From Candidatus Zhuqueibacterota bacterium (GTDB taxonomy: Bacteria; Zhuqueibacterota; Zhuqueibacteria; Oceanimicrobiales; Oceanimicrobiaceae): a stretch of DNA of 64,000 nt. The stretch spans positions 62,001 through 126,000 of the forward strand of contig JAJDAF010000019.1 of NCBI GenBank assembly GCA_029261995.1, in the 5' to 3' direction. The notes beneath the pieces are model-generated. The model was not told where the DNA came from. It was given only the letters and a program-made list of their open reading frames with translations, and searched no databases. Below are positions 35,275-44,545 of this stretch, in pieces (the stretch's first letter is position 1; each line of letters starts with the position of its first letter). Position numbers and translations under genes: made by a program.

Positions 35275-36402
35275 TCAGCGGGTATACTGCCTAAAAGTTG
35301 TACCTGCGCTCTCGGATGTGGTGAATGATACTTTGTCCTTCAGGTAACGTTCACTGAGCAGTTTCATGCTGTAAGTCCCCAGGCCTCGACCCTCTCCTTT
35401 TGTGGAAAATGAGTGTTGGAAAACTTGCAGTTGTACCTCGCGCGGCATGAAGGTTGGATTGGTCACCCAAAACTCGACAACTTTGCCATCACTAGAGCAC
35501 CCAGAGGTAACTGTGTCGCCATCTCGCGCAGCCTCTAGCGCGTTTTTCACCATATTTCCAATGACACGTAAGACGATGGTCTCATCGCTAGTGAAAGCGA
35601 CACTCTCGGCATCACCGGCGATCTCCAAGATACGCCTGGATGACACATTGTGTGCCTGGTATATTTCATCTACCGCTTTCAAGACTTCCAGGGACTGAAG
35701 TTCAACCGGTTTAGCCTTGAGCTCAGAATTCTCCGCGGAAATCAGTTGTCTTTGCGCAACGATTTCCTGAATCAACTTCTCGCTGATCCGGTAGACAGTC
35801 TCGCCCAGTTCATCGAGTTCATCTTCATCCGCATCTGTCATGATTTCGGCAAACCCGCGCAGGCTGCCGGCTGTATTGAGGATATCGTGGAAAAAAATTC
35901 GCTCCAGTGCGTGCCGTCTTTTTTCATCAGCGACATCCACAACCGAAAACACGGTGAAAAGTTCATCGCCAATTGTGACCGGCGCCGCGGTCACCCGCAG
36001 GTCAAGCGCATTTCCGGACACTTTCTGAATGATGCGGCATTCCCGGACATTCTTGATGCCCTTCTGGCTGGTTAGAATGGCATTCACCGCGCCGCAGGTG
36101 CTGCAGAATTCAGTGGTGCCACAGCCGTCTAGAGCCTCGGTGGCATGGATACAGTCCAGTATTTCCCCAGGCCTGGAACCATAAATGGAGCTGGCATCGT
36201 CAACGCCGAGCAGTTCAAGCAGTCTATTGTTCGCAAAAATTACTTGTCGGTCCTTGTTCAACACCAGGACGATCTCCGGGATGGCATTGACCATTTGTTG
36301 CATCAGAGGCTCGTTGACAAAATGCCGGGATTGCTCCTCAATGCGTTCGGATGGCGCCCTTTCCGCTGGCGCAAACTGGGTTGGCAACTTAACGATGCTC
36401 AT
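35275..36402 (-). CDS. PAS-domain sensor histidine kinase with Cys-rich PAS
   Basis: 375 residues, no membrane helix. A PAS domain (about 30-155; VLVLNKDRQVIFANNRLLELLG) carries a cysteine cluster: LDCIHATEALDGCGTTEFCSTCGAV (Cys about 85, 95, 101 and 104), which could bind metal, heme or an Fe-S cluster. A dimerisation/phosphoacceptor helix follows with His in IFFHDILNTAGSLRGF (near 172). The ATPase domain has NMVKNALEAA (N box) and STKGEGRGLGTYSMKLL (G boxes). No response regulator is next to it, so it is an orphan kinase, cytoplasmic, perhaps sensing redox state or gases. Confidence 0.85.
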   Translation of the reverse strand: MSIVKLPTQFAPAERAPSERIEEQSRHFVNEPLMQQMVNAIPEIVLVLNKDRQVIFANNRLLELLGVDDASSIYGSRPGEILDCIHATEALDGCGTTEFCSTCGAVNAILTSQKGIKNVRECRIIQKVSGNALDLRVTAAPVTIGDELFTVFSVVDVADEKRRHALERIFFHDILNTAGSLRGFAEIMTDADEDELDELGETVYRISEKLIQEIVAQRQLISAENSELKAKPVELQSLEVLKAVDEIYQAHNVSSRRILEIAGDAESVAFTSDETIVLRVIGNMVKNALEAARDGDTVTSGCSSDGKVVEFWVTNPTFMPREVQLQVFQHSFSTKGEGRGLGTYSMKLLSERYLKDKVSFTTSESAGTTFRQYTR

Positions 36403-36752
36403 GTTCGATCCTCATTTTGCAGAACAAGTCAAAAATCTATTTACTTATCGGCATATTGTCTGCAGGAATTTATCCAAATGAGGGGTGAGAATGATCTCAG
36501 GCGGGCGCGTCACCATCTTATCGTGATTCTTGCGTTACAAGCCAAGTGGACGAAATCCACATCAGGGGCGAAGGCTTCGTTGTTGCTAACTTGTGCTTCT
36601 CAGTTTTGCGGGACCACAGGCATTTCAAGCTAGAGTGTCGGTATCGCAAATCATAGCGGAGACCTCCGCTACGAAGCGTTGGCGGGGAGACTTAGGGTAT
36701 GACAAGCAGATGGGTAGCGGATCCAGGGTCGTTGCAGGAAAAGGCACTGCTT
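36403..36752. other. Intergenic region with a short perfect hairpin
   Basis: About 350 bases between the kinase start and the moeB stop. It contains a perfect inverted repeat TAGCGGAG-AC-CTCCGCTA at about 36655-36672, with no T-run. No coding potential recognised. The kinase promoter should lie near 36403-36470. Confidence 0.4.
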
Positions 36753-37958
36753 TCAATACTTTTGCACCGTCGAATCCACCTCATCCGACCACGCCAGAAT
36801 ACCGCCCCTAATATTGACAGCCTTGTCGAAGCCAAGCTGCTGCAGGAAACTCACGGCCCTGGCGCTGCGCACACCGGAGCGACAGAGCACGGCAATGTCT
36901 TGCGATTTGTCCAACTCATCCAGCCGCGCCGGTAACTGATTGAGCGGAATCAGCGTCGAGTTCGGCAGATTGCAGATGTCGAACTCATGCGGCTGGCGCA
37001 CATCCAGAATGAAAGGTGGGGAACCGCTTCCGATTTTTTGGTGCAACTCAGTAACGGTGATTTCTTCCTTCTGCTCGACCACGGCGAGTTCCGGTTCAGC
37101 AGGAATGCCGCAAAACTGCTGGTAATCGATCAATTGCGTCACCGTCGGGTTGTCGCCGCAAACCGGGCAATCCGGATCCTTGCGCAGTTTCAGCTCGCGG
37201 TAGGACATGGCCAGTGCATCGTAGAGTAGCAGTCGTCCCACCAAAGGCTGGCCTTTGCCGAGAATCAGCTTCACGGTTTCGGTTGCCTGAATGACGCCAA
37301 TCGTGCCCGGCAGAATACCCAGAACACCGCCCTCGGCGCAACTGGGAACCAGGCCGGGCGGTGGTGGCTCCGGGTAAAGACAGCGGTAGCATGGTCCATC
37401 TTTCGTGCCAAACACAGAAGCCTGTCCCTCGAATCGGAAGATGCTGCCGTAAACATTTGGCTTGCCCGCAAGCACACTGGCGTCGTTTACCAGGTAGCGT
37501 GTCGGGAAATTGTCCGTGCCGTCAACGATGATGTCATAGGGCTTGAAGATCTCAAGAGCATTCTCGGATGTCAATCCCGTTTCATAAGCATCGATCTGAA
37601 CGTTGGGATTGATGCCCTTCAGCCGGTCCGCGGCCGCCTGTAGTTTCGGCCGACCGATATCGTCGGTAGCGTAAATCACCTGGCGCTGCAGATTGGTAAC
37701 ATCGACGATGTCAAAGTCGACCATGCCAATACGCCCGACACCGGCAGCGGCGAGATAAAGCGAGGCCGGCGAGCCAAGTCCTCCCATTCCCACCAGTAGC
37801 ACGCTGGCCGCTTTCAGCTTTTGTTGCCCTTCGGCAGCCACTTCCGGCAGAATCAGGTGGCGGTTGTAGCGCTCGACTTCCGCTGCTGTCAACTCGATGG
37901 TGTCCTGGTCGTCTGAGAAACGCCGCAATGTGGTCGGGATTGACACTTTGATTGCCAT
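36753..37958 (-). CDS. moeB: MoeB/ThiF-type adenylyltransferase fused to a rhodanese domain
   Basis: 401 residues. The E1-like domain (about 30-265) has the nucleotide loop VLLVGMGGLGSPASLYLAAAGVG, DFDIVDVTNLQRQ and paired zinc cysteines (CYRC and CPVC). A C-terminal rhodanese domain (about 300-395; FILDVRQPHEFDICNLPNSTLIPL) has its active Cys in VLCRSGVRSA. Such fusions adenylate the C-terminal glycine of ubiquitin-like sulfur carriers (MoaD, ThiS) and supply sulfur for molybdopterin, thiamine or cysteine. The carrier protein is not encoded in this window, so which pathway it serves is open. Confidence 0.9.
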   Translation of the reverse strand: MAIKVSIPTTLRRFSDDQDTIELTAAEVERYNRHLILPEVAAEGQQKLKAASVLLVGMGGLGSPASLYLAAAGVGRIGMVDFDIVDVTNLQRQVIYATDDIGRPKLQAAADRLKGINPNVQIDAYETGLTSENALEIFKPYDIIVDGTDNFPTRYLVNDASVLAGKPNVYGSIFRFEGQASVFGTKDGPCYRCLYPEPPPPGLVPSCAEGGVLGILPGTIGVIQATETVKLILGKGQPLVGRLLLYDALAMSYRELKLRKDPDCPVCGDNPTVTQLIDYQQFCGIPAEPELAVVEQKEEITVTELHQKIGSGSPPFILDVRQPHEFDICNLPNSTLIPLNQLPARLDELDKSQDIAVLCRSGVRSARAVSFLQQLGFDKAVNIRGGILAWSDEVDSTVQKY

Positions 37959-38102
37959 GGTCTAAAGTTAGGTTGTAGATCTTGTGACTGTCATTTGCTT
38001 CCGCGGATCTCGCCGACGACACAGAATTGAACGTCGCTTGTCAAGAATCGCTTCCCGGATTCACAATTGTGGGGCAAAACCCCTGCCCAGGCCGACGCAG
38101 GT

Positions 38103-39623
38103 CTAGCGCCTGTTGCGACCGGCACGCTTCCAGCCACTCATGCCATCCTGACATTTGCCATCGACAGAGACAACTCTTGTGCCGCTCTGAACGTGAAACA
38201 GAGTGGCAGCAAGTGCAGCAACCTCCGACTCGCGCTGGTCAGTCTCGTCGCCAAGGGTGTCGGCGCCGTTGGCGGACAGAAACTTATTCTCAATGAAATG
38301 AGTATCGAATTCGCCAGACACAAAATCAGGATGGTTCATCACAATTTCACAAAACGGGATGGAGGTATCGACGCCGTGCACCAGATATTCGCGTAGCGCC
38401 CGCTTCATTCTGGCAATCGCTTCGTTGCGGTCGCGCCCCCAGGTAACCAGTTTGGAAATGAGGGGATCGTAGTAGATCGAGACTTCAGCGCCGGAATAGT
38501 AGCCGTTGTCATCGCGCACGCCGGGTCCGGATGGCTGCGTCATGCACTGAATGACACCGGTCGAAGGCAAAAAATTGTTTGCCGGGTCTTCGGCATAGAT
38601 ACGGCATTCGACGGCATGGCCGTTGAAACGGATGTCCTCTTGCGAGTAACCCAGCGGCTCACCGGCCGCGATGCGAAGCTGTTCTTTGACCAGGTCGAGC
38701 CCGGTTATCATCTCCGTCACCGGGTGTTCCACTTGCAGGCGGGTGTTCATCTCCAGAAAGTAGAAATTGCGGTTCTTATCGAACATAAACTCGATTGTGC
38801 CGGCGTTGCGATAGCCGCATGCCGCGGCAGCCTTGACCGCTGCTTCTCCCATCCGCGCTCGCAACTCATCGTCGAGCACGCAGGATGGCGCTTCCTCGAT
38901 AACCTTCTGATGCCGGCGTTGAATGGAGCACTCGCGTTCGCCAAGGTGTACGACATTGCCATGGTGGTCCGCCAGAATCTGAAATTCAATGTGTCGCGGC
39001 GCTTCGATGTATTTTTCGAGATAAACGCGGCCATCACCAAACGCTGATTCGGCCTCGGAGCTGGCAGCGCGAAACGCCGATTCGATTTCATCCTCAGTCC
39101 GCACGATCCGCATGCCTTTGCCGCCACCGCCGGCGGCAGCTTTGAGCATGACCGGGAAGCCCACCTTGCTCGCGGTCTTCGCAGCCGCCCTCGCATCAGG
39201 GAGCGGAGTCTCAGTTCCAGGAACGATGGGGACCTTGGCTTCGCTCATGCGTTGTCGCGCCGCGGTTTTGTCACCCATCACGCGCATGGCATCGGCGGTC
39301 GGGCCAATGAACAGCAAACCGGCACGCTCGACTTTTTCAGCGAACTCGGCATTCTCAGCCAGGAAGCCGTAGCCTGGATGAATCGCATCAGCGTCTGACT
39401 TGGCCGCCACCTCCAGAATTTTTTCCTGAACCAGATAGCTATCCTTCGATGGCGATGGCCCGATATGGTAGGCCTCGTCCGCCATCCGGACGTGCAAAGC
39501 CAATCTGTCTGCATCGGAAAAGACCGCAACAGCTTTGATGTCCAATTCGTGGCAGGCACGAATGACACGCACGGCAATCTCGCCGCGGTTCGCAATCAGA
39601 ACTTTGGTAATTGCCGCGCTCAT
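38103..39623 (-). CDS. accC: Biotin carboxylase subunit of an acyl-CoA/acetyl-CoA carboxylase
   Basis: 506 residues. ATP-grasp biotin carboxylase: VLIANRGEIAVRVIRACHEL at the N-terminus, IHPGYGFLAENAEFA near 75, the glycine-rich loop KAAAGGGGKGMRIV near 160, EMNTRLQVEHPVTEMITG near 290 and LVHGVDTSIPFCEIVMNHPDF near 425. It carboxylates the biotin of a carrier protein with bicarbonate and ATP. It is slightly longer than E. coli AccC and ends SGWKRAGRNRR, as in acyl-CoA carboxylase alpha chains without a fused carrier. Its ATGA overlaps the STAS gene stop. No biotin carrier gene is visible nearby. Confidence 0.92.
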   Translation of the reverse strand: MSAAITKVLIANRGEIAVRVIRACHELDIKAVAVFSDADRLALHVRMADEAYHIGPSPSKDSYLVQEKILEVAAKSDADAIHPGYGFLAENAEFAEKVERAGLLFIGPTADAMRVMGDKTAARQRMSEAKVPIVPGTETPLPDARAAAKTASKVGFPVMLKAAAGGGGKGMRIVRTEDEIESAFRAASSEAESAFGDGRVYLEKYIEAPRHIEFQILADHHGNVVHLGERECSIQRRHQKVIEEAPSCVLDDELRARMGEAAVKAAAACGYRNAGTIEFMFDKNRNFYFLEMNTRLQVEHPVTEMITGLDLVKEQLRIAAGEPLGYSQEDIRFNGHAVECRIYAEDPANNFLPSTGVIQCMTQPSGPGVRDDNGYYSGAEVSIYYDPLISKLVTWGRDRNEAIARMKRALREYLVHGVDTSIPFCEIVMNHPDFVSGEFDTHFIENKFLSANGADTLGDETDQRESEVAALAATLFHVQSGTRVVSVDGKCQDGMSGWKRAGRNRR

Positions 39624-39964
39624 GGAGCGAAGCTGTCTATTGCCTCACGCTCATCATCAAAATGCTCCAGCACGGTTTCGAGCTGAGCAATCTTGATGAG
39701 GGTGCTGACCTTCGGATTCAGATGCATCAATTTGAGCTTGCCGTCGGTGGTCTTCATCTTGCGATGGCCGAAAAGAAGCGCACCGAGCCCTGAGCTATCG
39801 ACGTATTCAACCTGCTTGAGATCGAGAAGGACGTGAACGTCTCCCTCCTGCTCAACCAGGCGCAACATCTCGGTCTTAAGCTCCGATGCAACCGTGGCGT
39901 CGAGCCGCTGTTCTGCAATTCTGACAATTCTGACACCGCGAATTTTCTCTTCGTGAAGTTGCAT
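39620..39964 (-). CDS. STAS-domain anti-sigma factor antagonist-like protein
   Basis: 114 residues, a single STAS domain with the phosphoacceptor region QVEYVDSSGLGALLFGHR (Ser near 57-58). Such proteins bind anti-sigma kinases when dephosphorylated. No cognate kinase or sigma gene is adjacent. The gene overlaps accC by 4 bases, so the two are translated together; a link between carboxylase expression and partner-switch signalling is possible but unproven. Confidence 0.85.
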   Translation of the reverse strand: MQLHEEKIRGVRIVRIAEQRLDATVASELKTEMLRLVEQEGDVHVLLDLKQVEYVDSSGLGALLFGHRKMKTTDGKLKLMHLNPKVSTLIKIAQLETVLEHFDDEREAIDSFAP

Positions 39965-40037
39965 TAAATCCTCTCCTCAGAGTCTCTCCAACTGGGTTGA
40001 AAGCGTTTCAGCCTGACTGCCGTGCGTGTGGACAAGG

Positions 40038-40238
40038 CTATTCCAGGACAAAAGTGATCTTCATCTGAACACGGTACTCTTGAATCTTGCCGTGTTCGAT
40101 TTTGGCTTTTTGTGAAATGATTTCGGCTCCTGAGATGTTGCGCAACGTCGCGGTTGCGCGATCAATTCCCTCTTGAAACGCAGCTTGAAAGCCCTGCGTT
40201 GAAGACGCAGTGATTTCGGTAACTCGTGCTACTGCCAT
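40038..40238 (-). CDS. Dodecin family flavin-binding protein
   Basis: 66 residues, MAVARVTEITASSTQGFQAAF...ISGAEIISQKAKIEHGKI, the usual size and pattern of dodecin. Dodecins form hollow dodecamers that store or buffer riboflavin, FMN, FAD or CoA in the cytoplasm. TAGGAG lies 7 bases before the ATG. It sits between the carboxyltransferase and STAS genes on the same strand. Confidence 0.9.
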   Translation of the reverse strand: MAVARVTEITASSTQGFQAAFQEGIDRATATLRNISGAEIISQKAKIEHGKIQEYRVQMKITFVLE

Positions 40239-40357
40239 GATCTATTCTCCTACTTGGTTCACTTTTACTGGTCTTAAATTCCTTGAAGTGGTCGGTCCAA
40301 ACCGGCAGGATCAACTCGGAAGAAACTTCTGGCATTCGGATGGAAAGATAATCCGAC

Positions 40358-41908
40358 TTACAACGGGATGTTGCCGTGTTTCTTCTTCGGATTCGTATCC
40401 ACTTTGTTGTCAAGCATCTCCAGCGCCTGAATGAGCCTGGCTCGTGTTGTTTGCGGCTCGATGATTTCATCCACGTAACCACGTTCCGCGGCCGAGTAAG
40501 GATTGGCAAACCGTTCGCGGTATTCTTCAATCTTTTCCTCAGTCGCCGCATCCTTGTCGGGCGCCGAATCAATTTCCTTTTTGAATATGATTTCGACAGC
40601 GCCCTTCGGACCCATCACCGCGATTTCCGCTGACGGCCAGGCCAGGTTGACGTCTCCCCGAATGTGCTTCGAACTCATGACGTCGTAGGCGCCGCCGTAA
40701 GCCTTGCGCGTAATGATAGTGATCTTCGGTACCGTGGCCTCGCAGAAAGCGTAGAGCAGTTTGGCACCATTCTTAATGATGCCGCGCCACTCCTGGTCCG
40801 TGCCCGGCAGAAATCCCGGCACGTCAACGAAAGTCACAATCGGGATATTGAAGGCATCGCAAAAACGCACGAAACGCCCGCCCTTAATCGAAGAATCGAT
40901 GTCAAGAACGCCGGCCAGCACACATGGCTGGTTGGCAACAATGCCCACCGGCCTGCCATCGAGCCGGGCAAATCCGACCACAATGTTCTGCGCGTAGTCA
41001 GCGTGCACTTCAAGAAAATCTCCTTCGTCCACGACCCGCGCGATGATATCCTTCATGTCGTAGGGCTTGTTGGCATTGTCCGGGATAATTTGCAGCAGGG
41101 CTTCGTCTGCACGGTTGCGATCATCGGAGCATTCGCGGCGCGGCGGATCTTCCATGTTGTTTTGTGGCAGAAAACCCATGAGCACGCGAACACGCTGTAA
41201 GCAAGCGACTTCATTGTCTGAGGTGAAATGCGATACTCCGCTTTTGCCGGCGTGTGTGTCAGCACCGCCTAGCTCTTCAAACGTGACCTCTTCGTGTGTC
41301 ACGGTCTTGACCACCTCAGGGCCGGTCACGAACATAAAACTGGTATGCTTAACCATAAAGATGAAGTCGGTAATCGCCGGAGAATAGACCGCACCGCCGG
41401 CGCAGGGCCCCATGATAGCCGAAATTTGCGGCACGACGCCGGAAGCGAGCGTATTGCGTAGAAAAATGTCGGCATAGGCGCCGAGGCTGACAACGCCCTC
41501 CTGAATACGCGCCCCACCGGAATCATTCAGACCGATAACAGGCGCACCCACTTTCATCGCCTGATCCATGATCTTGCAAATTTTCTGGCCGTAGGCTTCC
41601 GAAAGAGAGCCACCGAGCACGGTAAAATCCTGTGAGAACACAAACACAAGACGGCCATCGATTTGGCCATAGCCGGTGATGACACCATCCCCATAATATT
41701 TTTGCTTGTCAAGTCCGAAATCACTGAAGCGGTGCTGCACCAGCATATCTATTTCCTGGAACGTACCGTCGTCCAGCAGCAAATCGATGCGCTCGCGAGC
41801 GGTCATCTTGCCCTTCTTGTGCTGCGCCTGGATACGCTTCTCTCCGCCGCCGAGTTCGGCCTTGCTTTTCTGCTCTCGTAAGTACTTGATTTTTTTTGAT
41901 ATCGTCAT
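40358..41908 (-). CDS. Acyl-CoA carboxylase carboxyltransferase subunit (PccB-like)
   Basis: 516 residues, the full length of propionyl/acyl-CoA carboxylase beta chains. Both crotonase-like halves are present: [19 protein letters not shown] and [13 protein letters not shown]-like [18 protein letters not shown] in the first; [19 protein letters not shown] and [14 protein letters not shown] in the second, followed by [16 protein letters not shown]. It transfers the carboxyl from biotin to an acyl-CoA (propionyl- or acetyl-CoA). First gene of the dodecin/STAS/accC set. The carrier subunit must be encoded elsewhere. Confidence 0.93.
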   Translation of the reverse strand: MTISKKIKYLREQKSKAELGGGEKRIQAQHKKGKMTARERIDLLLDDGTFQEIDMLVQHRFSDFGLDKQKYYGDGVITGYGQIDGRLVFVFSQDFTVLGGSLSEAYGQKICKIMDQAMKVGAPVIGLNDSGGARIQEGVVSLGAYADIFLRNTLASGVVPQISAIMGPCAGGAVYSPAITDFIFMVKHTSFMFVTGPEVVKTVTHEEVTFEELGGADTHAGKSGVSHFTSDNEVACLQRVRVLMGFLPQNNMEDPPRRECSDDRNRADEALLQIIPDNANKPYDMKDIIARVVDEGDFLEVHADYAQNIVVGFARLDGRPVGIVANQPCVLAGVLDIDSSIKGGRFVRFCDAFNIPIVTFVDVPGFLPGTDQEWRGIIKNGAKLLYAFCEATVPKITIITRKAYGGAYDVMSSKHIRGDVNLAWPSAEIAVMGPKGAVEIIFKKEIDSAPDKDAATEEKIEEYRERFANPYSAAERGYVDEIIEPQTTRARLIQALEMLDNKVDTNPKKKHGNIPL

Positions 41909-42210
41909 TGTCCTAATGGGTTGAATCAGATTCAGTCAAATGCCAGAACAATATAGCATTATTATCTGGAAATGCAAGTATCGGCGCAGACAAAGAGTAG
42001 GGAGATGGGTTTGGAATTCAGGGAAACTTGCGTTACGGAAAATTTGATCTTTCGGCGGAGCATGGAGGCTAACGGGTGGACTTGTCAGCGGCAATCAGGG
42101 ACTGGAGATGCCCTACCCCGTCCCTGATGCAATCACTCAGCGTTGGTGCCGGCCACCAGGAAAGGCGGCGCCATCCGGGTGGCAGCTTAGCTGCGCCGCC
42201 CGGTCCCACA
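41909..42210. other. Intergenic region with two inverted repeats after hemL
   Basis: About 300 bases. It holds two strong stems: ATCAGGGAC/GTCCCTGAT (about 42095-42129, 9 base pairs) and GGCGGCGC/GCGCCGCC (about 42164-42201, 8 base pairs). Neither has a T-run. They lie at the 3' end of the heme operon on the minus strand and may protect or end its transcript. Confidence 0.5.
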
Positions 42211-43494
42211 CTAGAGTTCCTTCAGTGCGGCAGTGGCGCTCTCAATCGTGTGCTCGATATCTGCGTCGTCATGGGCCAGCGACATAAACGCGGCTTCAAA
42301 TTGCGACGGAGCAAGGTAGACCCCGCGCGCAAGCATTTCATGGAAAAATTTGCCATAGGACAGAGCATCCGAAGTTTTGGCGCTCTTGAAGTCCGACACT
42401 TGTTTTTCCGTGAAAAACATGCAGGACATTGAGCCGACGCGTGTCTGAAAAACCGGCACTCCTGCTGCGGCCGCGCCATCCTTAAGTCCTTGAGCCAAGC
42501 TGGCGGATTTCTGTTCCAGAGCGTCGTAGGCGCCGGGCTCACGCAGAATCTTGAGGGTTTCGATGCCGGCTGCCATGGCCACAGGGTTACCCGAGAGCGT
42601 GCCCGCTTGATAGACCGGACCCACTGGCGCCACCATATCCATGATCTCCTTACGACCGCCGTATGCGCCAACCGGGAAGCCGCCACCGATAACCTTGCCC
42701 AGGCAAGTGATATCAGGGTTGACATTGAAAACCGCCTGCGCCCCGCCATACGCAACTCTGAACCCGGTCATAACTTCATCAAAGATCAGAAGGGCGTCGT
42801 TCGCGGCTGTAATCTCGCGCAAGCCCTGAAGAAAACCGTTCGCGGGGGGCACGACGCCCATATTTCCGCCGACAGGTTCGACGATAACCGCAGCGATGTC
42901 ACTCCTGAACGCATCGAACAGTTGCTTTACGGAATCCAGATTGTTGAATTCGGCCACAAGCGTGTGTCCTACCGCTTCTTTCGGTACTCCGGGACTGTCC
43001 GGCAGGCCAAGCGTGGTGACACCGGAGCCGGCCTGCACCAACAGCATGTCGCCGTGCCCGTGGTAGCAGCCTTCAAACTTAATAATTTTGTCGCGCTGGG
43101 TGTAGCCTCGAGCGAGGCGCAACGCACTCATGGTTGCTTCGGTGCCGCTGTTGACAAAGCGTACCATCTCGATAGACGGCACGGCAGAGACGACCATCTG
43201 CGCCAGCTCAACTTCAGACTCGGTCGGCGCGCCATAGCTGGTGCCATTCGCAACTGCGCGATTCACGGCTTCGACCACTCTCGGGTGGCCATGCCCGACA
43301 ATCATGGGCCCCCAGGATCCTACGTAGTCGATGTAGTCGTTGCCATCGACATCAAACATGTGCGCACCGGCGGCACGGTTGATGAAAACCGGTGTGCCTC
43401 CGACCCCCTTGAAAGCCCGCACCGGGCTGTTTACTCCCCCTGGCAAAATTTGTTGAGCATGCTTAAATAGCTGCTCGGACCGCTCGGTATTCAA
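42211..43494 (-). CDS. hemL: Glutamate-1-semialdehyde 2,1-aminomutase
   Basis: 427 residues, normal length. It converts glutamate-1-semialdehyde to 5-aminolevulinate in the C5 pathway, using PLP. Motifs: [16 protein letters not shown] near the N-terminus, [52 protein letters not shown] and the PLP lysine in [17 protein letters not shown] (near 265). Last gene of the heme set; hemB is 52 bases upstream. Confidence 0.97.
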   Translation of the reverse strand: MNTERSEQLFKHAQQILPGGVNSPVRAFKGVGGTPVFINRAAGAHMFDVDGNDYIDYVGSWGPMIVGHGHPRVVEAVNRAVANGTSYGAPTESEVELAQMVVSAVPSIEMVRFVNSGTEATMSALRLARGYTQRDKIIKFEGCYHGHGDMLLVQAGSGVTTLGLPDSPGVPKEAVGHTLVAEFNNLDSVKQLFDAFRSDIAAVIVEPVGGNMGVVPPANGFLQGLREITAANDALLIFDEVMTGFRVAYGGAQAVFNVNPDITCLGKVIGGGFPVGAYGGRKEIMDMVAPVGPVYQAGTLSGNPVAMAAGIETLKILREPGAYDALEQKSASLAQGLKDGAAAAGVPVFQTRVGSMSCMFFTEKQVSDFKSAKTSDALSYGKFFHEMLARGVYLAPSQFEAAFMSLAHDDADIEHTIESATAALKEL

Positions 43495-43546
43495 AGCTAA
43501 CTCCTAACGCGGGCATGACCCGCTATCTTCGACATTCTATATTGTT

Positions 43547-44521
43547 TCAACCCAGCCACTGTGCAACATCTTTGGCGTGGTAAGTCAGAATCAAGTCTGC
43601 GCCGGCCCTTTTTATGGAAGTCAAAATCTCCAAAGCGACGGCTTTCTCGTCTATCCAGCCGTTCTGTGCAGCGGCCTTAACCATCGAATATTCGCCACTC
43701 ACATTGTACGCCGCAAGTGGTAGATCGAACCGTTCCTTCATGATTCGAATGACATCGAGATAGGAAAGCGCCGGTTTGACCATAAGCATGTCCGCGCCTT
43801 CTTCAACATCAAGCGTAGCTTCGCGAATGGCTTCGACGGCATTCGCCGGATCCATCTGATGGGTGCGGCGGTCGCCGAACTGTGGAGAAGAATCAACGGC
43901 ATCACGAAACGGCCCATAAAAGGCGGAAGCGTATTTGACTGCGTAGCTCAAAATCGGCAGGCGCTCGAAACCCGCATCGTCCAGACCTTCCCTGATCGCG
44001 GCCACCATGCCGTCGATCATTCCGGATGGCGCGACCATGTCGGCACCGGCCGTGGCGTGGGAAACAGCCTGCTTCGCGAGCAATTCCAGCGTCGCGTCAT
44101 TATCGACATAATTGTCTTTGACCACGCCGCAGTGCCCGTGGTCGGTGTACTCGCAAAAACAGACGTCGGTCATGACCGTGATGCCGGAAACGGTCTCTTT
44201 GATGGCCTGCACTGCCTGCTGGATGATGCCGCCATCGTTGTAGCTGTCTGACCCGAGGGCGTCTTTCTCCTTCGGCAGTCCGAACAGGATTACCGCTGGG
44301 ATTCCGAGGCGCTGAGCTTCGCCAACCTCAGCTACCAAGGCTTCGACGGAAAGCTGATACTGTCCCGGCATCGAGGCGATTGCGGCTTTGGAAGTCATTT
44401 CGTGAGTCACAAACAGTGGATAGATCAGATCATCCACGGATAGCTGCGTCTCGCGCACCATTCGCCGAATTTCTTCAGAATTGCGCAAGCGACGGGGTCG
44501 AAAATAGGGTCTGATTGACAT
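43547..44521 (-). CDS. hemB: Delta-aminolevulinic acid dehydratase
   Basis: 324 residues. It condenses two 5-aminolevulinates to porphobilinogen. The active-site lysines lie in [18 protein letters not shown] (near 197) and [11 protein letters not shown] (near 248). The cluster [14 protein letters not shown] (Cys near 119, 121 and 129) marks the zinc-dependent type. ATG 44521 gives [13 protein letters not shown] and has GGGGAG seven bases upstream; an earlier start at 44536 would overlap this ribosome binding site. Confidence 0.97.
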   Translation of the reverse strand: MSIRPYFRPRRLRNSEEIRRMVRETQLSVDDLIYPLFVTHEMTSKAAIASMPGQYQLSVEALVAEVGEAQRLGIPAVILFGLPKEKDALGSDSYNDGGIIQQAVQAIKETVSGITVMTDVCFCEYTDHGHCGVVKDNYVDNDATLELLAKQAVSHATAGADMVAPSGMIDGMVAAIREGLDDAGFERLPILSYAVKYASAFYGPFRDAVDSSPQFGDRRTHQMDPANAVEAIREATLDVEEGADMLMVKPALSYLDVIRIMKERFDLPLAAYNVSGEYSMVKAAAQNGWIDEKAVALEILTSIKRAGADLILTYHAKDVAQWLG

Positions 44522-44545
44522 TTGGTATCTCCCCAATGTAAGCTC

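Noticed and set aside
42490-43470. A 326-codon plus-strand open frame
   Set aside because: It is the antisense shadow of hemL, which is unmistakable; the translation has no motif.
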